The notes beneath the pieces are model-generated. The model was given only the letters and a program-made list of their open reading frames with translations. It did not search any database and had not been told where the DNA came from. 64,000 nucleotides of DNA. It comes from Bemisia tabaci. Lineage: Eukaryota > Arthropoda > Insecta > Hemiptera > Aleyrodidae. Both the position numbers and the translations under genes were made by a program. The stretch is taken from NCBI RefSeq assembly GCF_918797505.1, contig NC_092797.1, positions 56,196,192 to 56,260,191 on the forward strand. The letters are read 5' to 3'. Below, piece after piece: positions 11,023 through 21,916 of this stretch (positions are counted from its first letter, which is position 1; the number at the start of each line of letters is the position of its first letter).

Positions 11023-11470
11023 GGCAACCGGCGAGTCACACCCGTAATTAGACCAAGTTCCGGACGGCTTAATTACAGGAAAAGTGATTCTTTTTTGTCT
11101 CAACTTCGACTCCATCTTACGTCGCTCGGTTCATCCGCGAGTTCTCCATGCCCGTTTTCATTGTTCTACGTCATCTCTCGAACTACGTGGGGAAAAAAGT
11201 CCATTGTCCTCAACAATAACAACGTATCTCCCAGTTGAAACTCCGTGCAGATATTTGATTTTTGCGTTGCTCAGCGGTTATACCTATACCCTCCCTCCCC
11301 TACGCTGCCTCATTACTCCTTCACAGCCGCATCAAGCAACTGCCACCTATCTTCATGTTGTTTTAATCAGGAGTTACGGGGTTTTGTCTTAGCATGTAAG
11401 CCCAGAGCTCGTTGCTTTCTGACGTGTTTGTTTGCCGGCGTCCCTGCCGGAAATGAGATTAACATAATGT

Positions 11471-11556
11471 AAGTTGGACGTATTTATGCTAAAAAGAACT
11501 ATGTACATAGGGTTTGCGTATAAGATACTTCCTTTTAGCAAAAATACGTCCAATTG
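11471..11556. repeat. Family K palindromic element, copy 2
   Basis: AAGTTGGACGTATTTATGCT and AGCAAAAATACGTCCAATT are inverted around a loop of about 45 bp. Confidence 0.65.
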
Positions 11557-11870
11557 TGATACAAAGCGCAATTTTGTAACGTCGTCTGCGCGGGAACGGT
11601 GTGAAAATGCGGCTGAGATTGCGTTTGTTCCTTTTTCGAATCGATGAATAGTCGAGGTGTTCGCTCAGGAAGAAAGTTTGCCCGTGTGCAAGGAAAGTGC
11701 AATTCTGTGACGTAAAAGAGATCAATGCATTACGAGTGACTATATTGACCTCTACAGACAGGAACCAACGCACGATGGACCTCGTGACAATGATTAACCG
11801 AGATAGGTACCAGGAGACCTGATAAGTATTGAAATAGCATAGAACATAAAAAAATTATGAGGGGTCGTTT

Positions 11871-12029
11871 CTGAATTACGTTACGCTTTTTTGACACCCT
11901 CCCTCTCCCCCTTGTAACGCTTTTGAGAAGTAGGCCCCTATCCTGCGACACGTAAAAACAAAAAGACGTATAACGCTCCCCTAGACCCCCTCCCTTCTTA
12001 AAGCGTCACGTAAGTTAGGAACAACCCCT
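11871..12029. mobile_element. Family M MITE, copy 1
   Basis: Inverted ends GGGGTCGTTTCTGAATTACG and TAAGTTAGGAACAACCCC, both containing GTTACGC/GCGTCAC cores. A related but truncated copy lies at 57297-57440. Confidence 0.7.
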
Positions 12030-12078
12030 AAATAGAGGGTGAGCATATTGAAGTTTTTGCAAAATCAATTCGTGAATC

Positions 12079-12321
12079 ATGCACGCGTTTGTGGTTTATA
12101 TTGAAAATAGCCGCTTCAAAGTTCTCGTCCGAAATAAAACGAAAATCTATACGTACGTAAAATTGGCAGCGGAAAATAAACTTATTGTTTGGGAAATAAC
12201 TGCAGAATTGGAATTGCTTAAATGTACTTCATCGCTTGAAAGAAGGCACTTGTATTTTTCCTTGGAAAAATTCAGCACGCCGGAAAATCACTTCTTCGTT
12301 ACGCACACCGATATTATTTAG
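12079..12321 (+). other. Unassigned 80-codon open frame
   Basis: Starts with a real ATG and is open for 80 codons with ordinary amino-acid composition (MHAFVVYIENSRFKVLV and so on, ending THTDII). There is no recognisable motif, signal peptide or promoter, and codon composition does not differ from the AT-rich background. It could be chance. Confidence 0.15.
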
Positions 12322-12329
12322 TTTCGTGT

Positions 12330-13734
12330 CATCTCACCAGCTCAGACCAACAAAGTCAAGATATTTTTAGTTGATAATGAAAAATTGTTAGCTTAAAAGA
12401 CAGAATCAAGTTATTCTAACTTAATAGGGTCTTTACGAAGGAGCGTAAATGTGACGAGCATGTCTTACGAGGCGTCGAGTCCGAAAGAAGGTGCATAACA
12501 TTAGCAAATGTTGGAGACAGACTCGAAACTTCAAACGACAAATTCTTTTGTTCCCGCTGGACATTTTTCGAGACGGATGACTAGCGCACTGCCCGTTGTA
12601 GGTTATGAGACTTTCTCTCGAGAACTGTCTATTCTTATGCTTTTTAAACGTGATTTCCTGTCAATGAAAGATTCATATGACCTATTTTTGTCACACTACT
12701 AGTGCGACATATTTTATTTGTCTGAATTGATCGCATATCACCCTGACATTAATTCACTTCCCAGCTTTATTGAAAGATACTTAGGTTCCTTGGCGAATGG
12801 GGTGTTAGATCATTTTAAAACCACGGAAAAACTTACTTAAGAGTTGAATTTGGAAATTTCAATCCGTTATAGTTATGCGTTCTATGCTACATTCTGAGAA
12901 AAATGAAGAAGAAAAAATCCATGCTCTGATCTTTGTTATGTAACCTCATTTGCAGCGCGCAGTAAGCGGCTCAGTAAAATTACCGAAAAACTAACCGTAT
13001 AGTTATTGATCATCGCAATTAGAGGGAACTTCGACTCTAATTGAATACCTATTGAAGTTTTTGATTCTATAACCGAAGGTCTTTACTGCAGGTCTTGCGA
13101 CGTGTATTTGGCTCGTGCAACTGGGAAAATTTGATTGCCCAAACCAAAAAAGGGTATTATATGGTGTACTGTGTGAGGCAAACTTCATTTTTCTCTGCGC
13201 CTAAGGGTATTTTTGATAATTTTACTTTTCTTCAAAAATTACTGTTCAAAGTTTGAAGTACTCCCCGGAGATACTTTCAAGTGATTGGAAGACGGTGAAA
13301 CCACAACTCGGTCAAACTACTGATTACTGTATCGGTAGTTTTTATCGGTATAACTGTATATTTGGCGGATCTATCCAAAATATAAGCAATCTTTATTTCT
13401 GCGTGGGAAAACATATCCCAATCCTTTTTTTGAACACAAGTTTAAATCAACCAAGCCTTGTGCTTAGCGGTCTATTTTGAGCCTCTTTTCTGGATAACCT
13501 CAAAACAGAGCGTATAGCACTCAGAGCGCGTAATAACAAGCCACTCATAAAAATCTTAAGAGCGGGTCCCGTTAAGGTTGTGTGGTTTGAACGAGGCTCA
13601 TCAAACGCCGCGAGATGCCCTCTCCTGTTTGGATTCAAATTGAAAATATGATAAACAGGCTCCAGGCCGTGTCCATGGAAACCCCGGCTGCCGGATAGTG
13701 CCGTTTTCATCACTGAAGCTCATCTCAAATTTGT
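12330..13734. other. Gene-poor stretch
   Basis: No splice-bounded open frame or recognised element. The sequence is moderately AT-rich and single-copy within this window. Confidence 0.5.
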
Positions 13735-13846
13735 TAAGGGAACATACCGATTCAGAAGGAGACATGAGCCCTGTTATGCATATATTCATAGTGGTATCAG
13801 GGCTCAAGTCACAACAAAGATAGTTAATTTTGATTTAAATACGTCC
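13735..13846. repeat. Family K-like fragment
   Basis: ATGAGCCCTGTTATGCATAT and CAGGGCTCA are inverted near the centre. The right end TTGATTTAAATACGTCCAAT matches the family K terminus. The left terminus is lost. Confidence 0.5.
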
Positions 13847-14168
13847 AATTTTCCCGTGAGCCCTGGCCAGAAGTGTAAAATGAAATTCCACGGAAATTTT
13901 TTTTTATGAATTTTCATTTTGCTGTAAGGAGGAATTTAATTTTCTAGAACAGTTAAACGATTTTTCAGGGGCTGCGTATGAACCCCGCAATAATTGTCCT
14001 GGGACTCATTAAGAAACTTCGAAATTTGACTAATGATATTTTTCTTTCTTCCTTTTTTTCAAATTTATGATTATACCGTTTATATGCATATCGTGGCGGA
14101 TTAAGTCCATTTCAGAAGTTTTAGAACATTTCATGAAACTTCATCTCACAAAGGAGCATGAAATTTCG

Positions 14169-14384
14169 CACCGAAAAAAAAGTAATGTTGATTTAATATT
14201 CTAGATGGAAAAAAAGTGTGCGAGAACTTATAAAATGTAGAATTACCTGCCACAGCAGTTAGTTTTACAACTTGGCATTGCTAAAGTAACTGCTGCAGCG
14301 GATAATTCTGCATGTTGTTAGTTCTCGCACACTTTCCTTACATCTTCATCAGAATGTTAAATCAACTTCACCTTTTTTCCGGTG
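14169..14384. mobile_element. Palindromic MITE with CACCGAAAAAA ends
   Basis: Ends CACCGAAAAAAAAGTAATG with TTGATTTAA, and TTAAATCAACTTCACC then TTTTTTCCGGTG are inverted. Inner arms AGTGTGCGAGAACT and AGTTCTCGCACACT also pair, as do GCAGTTAGTTTTACA-type segments. Related in layout to 31396-31576. Confidence 0.75.
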
Positions 14385-14427
14385 TGTATATACCTCTGGC
14401 CCTGACTCCACGTGTCTATGCGGCATA

Positions 14428-14682
14428 TCGACGGTGAAACTACCAAACCACGTATCTCGGTTTGCGACGTCGCAGACTTCCTGTCATACTTTATTTTTTA
14501 AATGAAAAACTACTTAACATCCAGTCTTGAAAATTTCAGTGATTTTTCCTCTTTGTGCGGAGAAAATTCCGTGAAAATTTCAAGGAATGATATTGATTTG
14601 GTCTAATTCAAAAAAATAAAATGTGAGCGTAGATTTTTAAACACCGCAAACGAGATACGTGGTTTGGTAGTTTCACCGTCGA
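14428..14682. mobile_element. Family D MITE, copy 1 (255 bp, TA-flanked)
   Basis: Left terminus TCGACGGTGAAACTACCAAA continues CCACGTATCTCG; the right terminus is its exact inverse, giving about 33 bp of perfect TIR. The dinucleotide TA flanks both ends, consistent with Tc1/mariner-like targeting. Same length as, and near-identical to, 59913-60167. Confidence 0.9.
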
Positions 14683-15997
14683 TATACAGGTGAGAATTTG
14701 TGCCATGCTATGGGATAGAGTCGTGTCATTTGCAATTTCGAAGTCGAGTTTCCTTCAAAATTCGACTGATTGAATTCAAACGAATCGGCTTATTAAGATA
14801 GAACAGAAAAATCAATCTAATTTATATAATTTTTAATCAAGTTAAATTTTACGCACAATCTGGCATCAAACAGAAGGAAGACGAGAGGCACGCACCCGGC
14901 GAGCGACGACTACAGCGCTCCCTCGCGGCGGGGGACCCGAAAAACATGCGTCCTCGCGCCATTATTTCACGCCTAATTAATTAGGGATATGAATTATCGA
15001 AGGAATACGTTGTCTTGACGGGGTGCTCGAGGGTTGCCAAGCGGAAATATTTTTTTATTGATGGAGGGCTCCGCACGTAATGAGGGAGGCCCCGGGGACC
15101 TCCAGCCTCACCCTGTCTGCAACGCGGGTCAAAATCCGATGGGTGCTTTTCGTTCCACCTCCCAGCAAGAACAAAGTAATATTCAGAAAATGTGGGATAA
15201 GACGGAGGATTTCGGCCATCATGTTAGATAGTACGATAGGCTTTTGGCATCATGCTGCATAATCTTAATTGCCCTGTGATCATAGTATAATATGCTTGTG
15301 GGAGACTAAAGGAAAATGAGTATACATTACTATCTCATAAATTTCTGGAGATGGGTCGTGTAGCGGCATGCGGCATATTGATCAATATTTTAGACAAATC
15401 TGACAAAATTAATTTAGATTTTTCCGACACTGCAGAAGGTCGGGATGGGGTAGTACGAAATTTCGTAGAAGTAGATGTAGATAGATGCCGTAGATTTGAG
15501 ATTTGTTTAACAAAGAGACTCATAATCAGAATTCGACGTTAAGAAAAATCAATGAGCGTGGAAAAATGAAGGAGAGCTAAAATAGACAAAATTTAAATGA
15601 GTTTAAATATGTTCTGAGGGCTCATTTTGTAAATCGATCCCAAACTAGAATGAGAGAATGTTTCTCTTTTTTTGGCGCATGCACTCCGCAGAATTTAATC
15701 CTACCGCATTAGGAATACCCGTCATGCCTTATATGTATCTATTCCTGCTTTCAAAACTTGAGGAATCGGTCGAATTTGTGATTCACCCAGGAAACTCAAT
15801 CGCGGATCGAGGTCGCGTCTACGCAGGTAAATCTTGACGATCAGTTTTTGTGCTTCAATAAGTTAAAGGGAGCTACGTCCAAAAGGTGACTTAGGTCATG
15901 TTTATAATACCAAATTTCGTTTCATAAGCATGGATTTCGTTTCATAAACGAAGAGAAAAATCGTATTTGTCGCAAAGAAAAACCCCTTATGACTTTA
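14683..15997. other. Gene-poor stretch
   Basis: Contains a GC-richer patch at 14880-15120 with no convincing splice-bounded frame, and otherwise AT-rich single-copy sequence. Confidence 0.5.
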
Positions 15998-16247
15998 CTG
16001 CCGTGCTAAGAAAAAACGCGGCATTAGAATTCAAACAATAACAAATTTCCTCTCAGTAAATATTTATTCTTTATGAAAGTTATGCATATTTTTCATTAAC
16101 ATTTTTAGATACGTTCGATCAAATTACCAACAAAATGCTCAGAAAAATTCGAGGAAAAATATTCATCGATTTTCTTGAAAATTCATGTTTTATCAAAGGA
16201 TAGGCAGCTTTTGAAGGCCCACACGGCGTTCTTACTCAGCTCAGCAG
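15998..16247. mobile_element. Family A MITE, copy 4 (diverged)
   Basis: Ends CTGCCGTGCTAAGAAAAAAC and CGTTCTTACTCAGCTCAGCAG. Subterminal motifs are eroded. Confidence 0.7.
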
Positions 16248-17557
16248 TATATCAATCTTGAGTTCCTAAGAAAGGATTCTCCCCTTGGAGCGACTTTTGT
16301 ACACACAATTTGTAATTTTATCAATGAAAACGTTTCAAAAATAATGAAAGTGAGGGGCCTTATCTGGATCAAAATATGGATCGCGTGATATTGGCCACGG
16401 CTTTGACCACGAAAGCGCAAGATGCGGCCCAGATTTTACTTTTGGTTGGAACGCAATCTGAGCTCTGGGCTCTAAAAAGCTTTGACATCACGCGAGGTTG
16501 AAAAAGACAATAGCGTTGCCCTGAAAGCTTTATCGGATCGGGTTACCAGGCCTGGATTCGCATTGTTGAATCTGGAAGAAAGTGCCAGGAGAAGAAAGGA
16601 CCCGTCGGGACCAGAGGGTGATATACTTCTCTTGAAAGTGAACTAAATGTCTCGTCGCGTGCTTTTTAATAAGTAATGGATAAATGTCCGCACAGCAAAA
16701 GTCACTACCGGAAAGGAATTTGAAGTGAAAGTTGGCCGAGGGAGAGAATTGCATCCATAGGTCGGGGTCTTGGATAGGAGCCTGGCGATTCCCTTACGCG
16801 TGTAATTTTTCTGAGCAAGTTTTTCGGTAACATGCATATTGCATGGAGCGAATATTTTCAATTTAGATATCCGCGCACTTCGTCGTTTTCCTATGAAGGA
16901 AAGTAACTCAATTTTGAGGTTGCAAAACTGACTTAATCAATTCCATTTTTTATAAGAATACACCCAGGTAATTTTCGTCCAAACTTTTTCTGATTTTTGC
17001 GTGAGATCAGAGGAAATATCATCAAAAGCTTCAGTAAAAAATGTCCAAGAAATACCTCGTAAAAATGCGATATGGGAGCGGAAATTTGGCAACATTGAAG
17101 TGTAGTTACGTTCTTTCGTGGTGGTATTGGATCTTGATTTTAAAAGTCCCCTCCCAAGTTCAGAGGAAGCTCTCATCAAAATTGAGACTGTAATGGAATC
17201 ATCCTGCAACCCTGTTCTAAGAAAGACACCATCTTCGTGATCCAATCAAACGCTCTATGCAGAGACAGGGCTCAGAGTATTAGAAACGTTACCTACATTG
17301 ATTACGAGCTAAAAATTACCATCTGGGAGTGCCGAAGTTGTCGTGCAGCATCGTAATCCATGCTTATATATTCCGTTTTACCTATATTTGTATGTAAAGT
17401 TTCATCCAGAATAAAGTTACCATCTCCTATATGAGCTCAGACTATTGCCTCTATTGTGTTCTCACTTTCACAGCTTTTTTGGAGCTTGAATGTTGATTGT
17501 AAAGGAAATTATTGGCATCTTCTTCATTTTTGCAAAACTGTACATTGGATACTAGCA
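16248..17557. other. Gene-poor stretch with a possible degenerate family A right end
   Basis: GGAAATTTGGCAACATTGAA plus GTGTAGTTACGTTCTTTCG (about 17082-17120) resembles a family A right half. No coding region is supported. Confidence 0.45.
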
Positions 17558-17786
17558 AGCTGAGGAAAAACATCGTTGATGAATTTTTAAATGTTGCAAA
17601 TTTCCCCTAATAACTAATTTATTTTATAAGAAGGTTATGCGCATTTTCCCTTGACATTTTCAGATATTTTAAATCAAATTGCGAACAAAATCGTCTGAAA
17701 ACTTGAAAGAAAAATACACACGATCCTCCCAATATATTCGTATTTTATCAAAGAATATTTAGCAACCCTTCTTGAACGACCCTAGC
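17558..17786. mobile_element. Family A MITE, degenerate copy
   Basis: GCTGAGGAAAAACATCG at the left, AAATTTCCCCTAATAACTA, TGAAAGAAAAATAC and TTTAGCAACCCTTC at the right follow the family A order, but both TIRs are mutated. Confidence 0.5.
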
Positions 17787-17875
17787 TATAAAGTTCATCA
17801 TTTCCTCCATTAGTCAACAAGCATCTGTTTTAACCAACACGATCTCGTTTATCTTGTTTGTCTATCGTCCAGAGG

Positions 17876-18027
17876 CCTATCCAGCAAGTTGGCGGCACTA
17901 GTTTTCCTTCATTTAAATCTTTGTTGAACAATCGATTCTTGTCAGACGACTGCGCTCCCAAGAATCGATATATTTCCATTGGTGTAAAAGAAGAGAAAAC
18001 AATGTTGCCAGTTTGCTGGATCCGCCA
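17876..18027. mobile_element. Family J MITE, copy 1
   Basis: ATCCAGCAAGTTGGCGGC at the left and GTTGCCAGTTTGCTGGAT then CCGCC at the right are inverted. The inner ACAATCGATTCTTGTCAGAC and AAGAATCGATATATTTCC match the copy at 36501-36652. Confidence 0.75.
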
Positions 18028-18131
18028 ATGTTGTCACTTTGCCGATAAATGTCAATAATCAGCCTGCTGGAGTTCCATTGAGGGAGCGAGGACAAGGAGA
18101 AATGCATTGACGAGGGCCCCTTTCGGATCCG

Positions 18132-18250
18132 ATGGACGAGCTTTTGGGGAGCATTGACGGATGTGATATTTCTCGAGGGGCGGAGAGGAGGAGACTGAGT
18201 GACCCAGATCGTGGTGGGTTCATCGACTCGAGTTGGGACTGGGAGCCCGA
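18132..18250 (+). other. Candidate first coding exon
   Basis: ATG at 18132 (CCGATGG context) opens a 39-codon acidic frame (MDELLGSIDGCDISRGAERR, then LSDPDRGGFIDSSWDWEP). It reaches CCCGA/GTGAGA, a good donor at 18251, just before an in-frame TGA. The patch 18060-18400 is GC-rich, so it may mark a promoter/CpG-like region. Because of that composition the minus strand is also open for 161 codons, weakening the call. Unrecognised product. Confidence 0.22.
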
Positions 18251-18957
18251 GTGAGACGCCAGCGCAGACGCCGGAAGAAGAGCCCGCGGATCCCCCAGCC
18301 CCCCTTTGCTCCCCCCTTTGCCCCCCACCTGCCCCCGGGGCCCCGTGGCCTCCTGCCCAGGGCGGGCCCGTTCGGTGACACTCCGCACCACTGGACAACT
18401 CTAATGATACAGGGCTGCCGATCCTTGCTTTGCATTGGATTCAAAAGCTCTGTTGCGCACAGCAGGCTCGTTACTGAAATTAAGCGAATTTTCGCGATCG
18501 AATATCATTCATCAAACGAATTGATCAGTGCTGAGTGATGCTGGTGATCGGTGTAAGCAGGAGCCAATCAGAGTTCATTTTTTTTATAAATGAAATTAAT
18601 AAGAAAATACGAAACACTATCACAGCCAATTGCAAAAACAGCTGACTTGAATTGACAAAACACAAGAACAGAGAGAAATGACGAAAAAACAATTCTGGTG
18701 AAGGTTGAAGTTTCTGACATCGATTGCAATAATTCAAAAATCGAATTCAAGTCCCGAGGTGCATTCGAATTTTCAAATTGATATGGATTTCAACGGTCTT
18801 CCGTGAGATCAACGAAGAAGTCGAATATCATGTGAAAAAAATGCACAATCGTCGAATATCATTCTTCTTCTTCTTCTTCTTCTGCCTTCTGACTAGGGCC
18901 GTGACCCTGTTTGTCTAGCCTCTAAAACAGTAATATGATGCCGATGAGAGAGATCAC

Positions 18958-21708
18958 TTAATTCTCCGGGGATGAAAGGCAGCTCTGTGCCCATCTCTTG
19001 GGCGGTCGTCCGGGTTGCCTTTGGCTATGAGGTCGTCCTACCATACAAATCTTGGCAAGCCTTTCCCCGTCCATCCTCTCAACATGTTCCGACCACATTT
19101 TCCGGCGCATCTTGGTCCATTTGGCAATATCTTGAATTTGGCACTCTTCGCGAATTGACTCGTTGGTCTGCCTATCTCGGAGCGTAAAGCCTGCTATTTT
19201 CCTCAGGACTTTCATTTCTACGGTCCGCAACTGTTGTTTAGTGCGCTTCGTGTCCGCTCGGGTCTCCGCAGCGTAAGTCAGCACAGGTCTTACAACCGTT
19301 TTATAAACTCGAACTTTGCTCTCTTTAGCCATGTACTTATTCCTCCAAACCATTTCATTTAGGCATCCGGCTACTCTAGTTGCCTTGATTGTCTGACTCC
19401 GCACCTCGGTCCCTAAATCCTTCACACTCGTTATTAAAGCGCCCAAGTACTTAAACTGCATTACTTGTTCAACTACGGTACCGTCCACGACTAGCTTACA
19501 TCGTATTGGATTTTTGCTGATGACCATACTTTTTGTTTTTTTAGCCGACACTTTCATGTTGAATACCTCTGCAGCCAGGTTGAAGGAATGGAGCATTCTT
19601 TGCAGATCATCCTCGGAGCTTGCTACTAAAACAGCATCGTCTGCATAACAGATTATATTGATATTCGAATTGCCTAGCCGATAGCCTCTCTTAAATCTAA
19701 CTGCATCGATTAGCTTATTCATTAACAAATTGAATAGAAAAGAGCTGAGGGAGTCCCCTTGTCTTACTCCTCTGTTTACAATGACTACATCAGAGGTTCC
19801 CTCCCTGGTGACTATCCGTGTCTTGGTGTTCGAGTTCAAGTCGGCAACTATCTCGATGAGACACCTGGGAACATTCCGCTCGTTAAGTATCCTCAAGACA
19901 TCTGTTCTCCGTACGCGGTCGAATGCCTTCTCCAAATCCACAAAACATAAAAATAAAGGCTTGTTGAACTCGATGGATTTCTCTGCCAATTGTCGTACCA
20001 TGAATATGGCATCGTTGGTGCCTCTGTTTTTCCTAAACCCTTGCTGTTCCTCGGCCATATGCACAATCTGCTCCAAAATATCTTTGAGAACGGATGTAAA
20101 TAGCTTGGAGCACGTGTTTAGGAGCGTAATACCGCGATAATTTTCAGGTACAAATTTGTCACCTTTCTTGAAGATGGGAATTGTGAAACTATCCTTCCAG
20201 TCTTCCGGCATTTTCTTTTCTTCCAAAATTTTTTGGAACAGACGATGCATCCACACAGCTAGGACTTTTCCACCATATTTAACGAATTCATTTCCGATGC
20301 CATCTGGTCCAGGGGATTTTCTGAGCTTTAATCTGTGAATGGCTTTGGTCACCATCTCCAATGACACGGTCACATTATCTTCGTTCTGGTAATCAATCCT
20401 CTCTTGGATGTCGTCATCTGCATCTTTGTACAGTTCAGTAAAATAAGTGTGCCATTCTTCTTTCCGAATGTGATGGGCCTGCCTAAATTCACAGATTTCT
20501 TTCCGCTGATTTCGAAGAGCATTCCACATTTTCCGTTGCGCACCATAAAAGTCATGCTCCATTCCTTTGGTGTAACTTTCCCAATAGCCTTCTTTAATTT
20601 TCCTAATTCTCTGGTTCATCGAATTGCGGACCCTTTTGTACTTTTCATATTCTTCTGGAGTGGGATTAGATTTATACTGTAAAAATGCTTCCTTCTTAGA
20701 CCTTGCAGCATCTCTGACTTCATCACAAAACCAGGGTGTCCGGGTATCTGTGCGATTTCTGTTTACTTTTCGCCATCCTACTGCCTCACCAGCTGCTTCC
20801 AGCACCTTCGATTTTACATGCCGCCACAGCTCATTTGCTGTCAAATCTTCATCTGGCACACTCTCCAACTTGCCATGCAGCCTGGAGCGATAGAAGCTCC
20901 TGATGCTGGGGTCGGACATCTTTTCAACACAAAGTTTTTCGAAAATCACCGGTTGCTGTTTTCGCTGACTGAAATCGATTCTTAGTTCGCATAACACTAA
21001 GCCGTGCTGAGTACCAGCATCTGCGGATGACAAGGTGCGAACATCTAGGATCTGCTGTGGATGTACATGCCGATTACTGATGATGAAATCAATCATCGAT
21101 GCTTGGCCTCTCCGATTGGTCCAGGTAATTTTCTGTTGTAACGGGTGATCAAAAAACGTGTTATTAATCCTCAATTCATTTATGGCGCAAAACTCAATGA
21201 GTTCCTCACCGCTGTCATTCAAGGTGGGCTCATTGAATCTATTTTTGATCCCAGGTACAACATTATTCCCAACACGAGCATTCCAGTCACCCATCATGAC
21301 TAACTTTTCCCGAGCTGGTATTGTGTCGATGACTTTTTGTAAAGACTCATAAAACGTATCTCGCTCTGGCTTCCCTCTACTCGTATCTGGCGCGTAAATT
21401 GATATCAGATTTAATTTTTCTCGGCCTAAGTAGATGATAACTTTTAGGATCCTTTCGCTTATATAATCGATATCAATGATATTATCAATGAGGTTCTTAT
21501 GAACCAACATTCCAACGCCGGCGTGTGCTCTTTCACTCTTGTCGACGCCTTTATATATGAGCAGGTAGTTGCCCCTCATTACACTTCCAGCTCCTTTCCT
21601 CTTGGTCTCACTCAGCGCACAGATGTCGATCTTCTTTCCATCCAATTCAATAATAACTTCTTGCTCCTTATTTGTTAATGATGTCACATTCCAAGACGCA
21701 ATTCTCAA
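18958..21708 (-). CDS. RTE-type LINE polyprotein: endonuclease and reverse transcriptase
   Basis: The 916-residue frame encodes the retrotransposition enzyme. The N-terminal apurinic-like endonuclease (residues 1-240) shows WN at 6-7, SETKRKG with the metal-binding Glu34, GDWNARVG with Asp141 and Asn143, and IDFI with Asp207. The final motif reads GTQH (233-235) where the family has SDH: the catalytic Asp is replaced by Gln while His235 is kept. The reverse transcriptase follows, with KSPGPDG (464-470), the motif A region VDLEKAFD (Asp591), RQGDSLS (649-655) and the YADD box (688-691). The C-terminus ends in the basic GRPPKRW tail common in this clade. The listed start is a TTG codon (21706-21708). 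The frame is open about 50 codons further upstream, to a TAA near 21866, without any in-frame ATG, so the true initiation site is unclear. Proteins of this kind are often mis-annotated as craniofacial development protein 2. Confidence 0.92.
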   Translation of the reverse strand: MRIASWNVTSLTNKEQEVIIELDGKKIDICALSETKRKGAGSVMRGNYLLIYKGVDKSERAHAGVGMLVHKNLIDNIIDIDYISERILKVIIYLGREKLNLISIYAPDTSRGKPERDTFYESLQKVIDTIPAREKLVMMGDWNARVGNNVVPGIKNRFNEPTLNDSGEELIEFCAINELRINNTFFDHPLQQKITWTNRRGQASMIDFIISNRHVHPQQILDVRTLSSADAGTQHGLVLCELRIDFSQRKQQPVIFEKLCVEKMSDPSIRSFYRSRLHGKLESVPDEDLTANELWRHVKSKVLEAAGEAVGWRKVNRNRTDTRTPWFCDEVRDAARSKKEAFLQYKSNPTPEEYEKYKRVRNSMNQRIRKIKEGYWESYTKGMEHDFYGAQRKMWNALRNQRKEICEFRQAHHIRKEEWHTYFTELYKDADDDIQERIDYQNEDNVTVSLEMVTKAIHRLKLRKSPGPDGIGNEFVKYGGKVLAVWMHRLFQKILEEKKMPEDWKDSFTIPIFKKGDKFVPENYRGITLLNTCSKLFTSVLKDILEQIVHMAEEQQGFRKNRGTNDAIFMVRQLAEKSIEFNKPLFLCFVDLEKAFDRVRRTDVLRILNERNVPRCLIEIVADLNSNTKTRIVTREGTSDVVIVNRGVRQGDSLSSFLFNLLMNKLIDAVRFKRGYRLGNSNINIICYADDAVLVASSEDDLQRMLHSFNLAAEVFNMKVSAKKTKSMVISKNPIRCKLVVDGTVVEQVMQFKYLGALITSVKDLGTEVRSQTIKATRVAGCLNEMVWRNKYMAKESKVRVYKTVVRPVLTYAAETRADTKRTKQQLRTVEMKVLRKIAGFTLRDRQTNESIREECQIQDIAKWTKMRRKMWSEHVERMDGERLAKICMVGRPHSQRQPGRPPKRWAQSCLSSPEN

Positions 21709-21848
21709 TTTTTGAGCCGCTTTTGTCCATTTGTCCGTTATCCTTAAATCTTTGGGTCGAAAGTCCTTTCTATTCTGATACCGAGGCTTTTTATTTCTCC
21801 TATGAGCAAAAACGGGTCTTTTTACCGGAGGCAGGTTGCTAGCCTTAC

Positions 21849-21916
21849 CTCCGAACCCTCCTCCTTAGCCCGGGCTTGGGACCGGCAGTACCGTCGAGGA
21901 GACGGCACAGGCGGAG
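21849..21916 (-). ncRNA. Possible HDV-like ribozyme remnant at the LINE 5' end
   Basis: On the minus strand the leader can form CTCCG/CGGAG (916-912 with 853-849 of 21 kb), CCGTC/GACGG closing a TCCTC loop, and CCGG/CCGG, followed by GCTAAGG. The order of helices, the TCCTC loop and the CTAAGG joining segment match the P2-P3-P4-J4/2 arrangement of HDV-like ribozymes known from the 5' ends of several LINE clades. The 5' strand of P1 is absent: the element begins right at P2. This is a by-eye fold and not proof. Confidence 0.35.

Noticed and set aside
17913..18398. 161-codon minus-strand frame rich in Gly/Ala/Pro
   Set aside because: GC-rich composition leaves several frames open on both strands, and part of it runs through the family J MITE.
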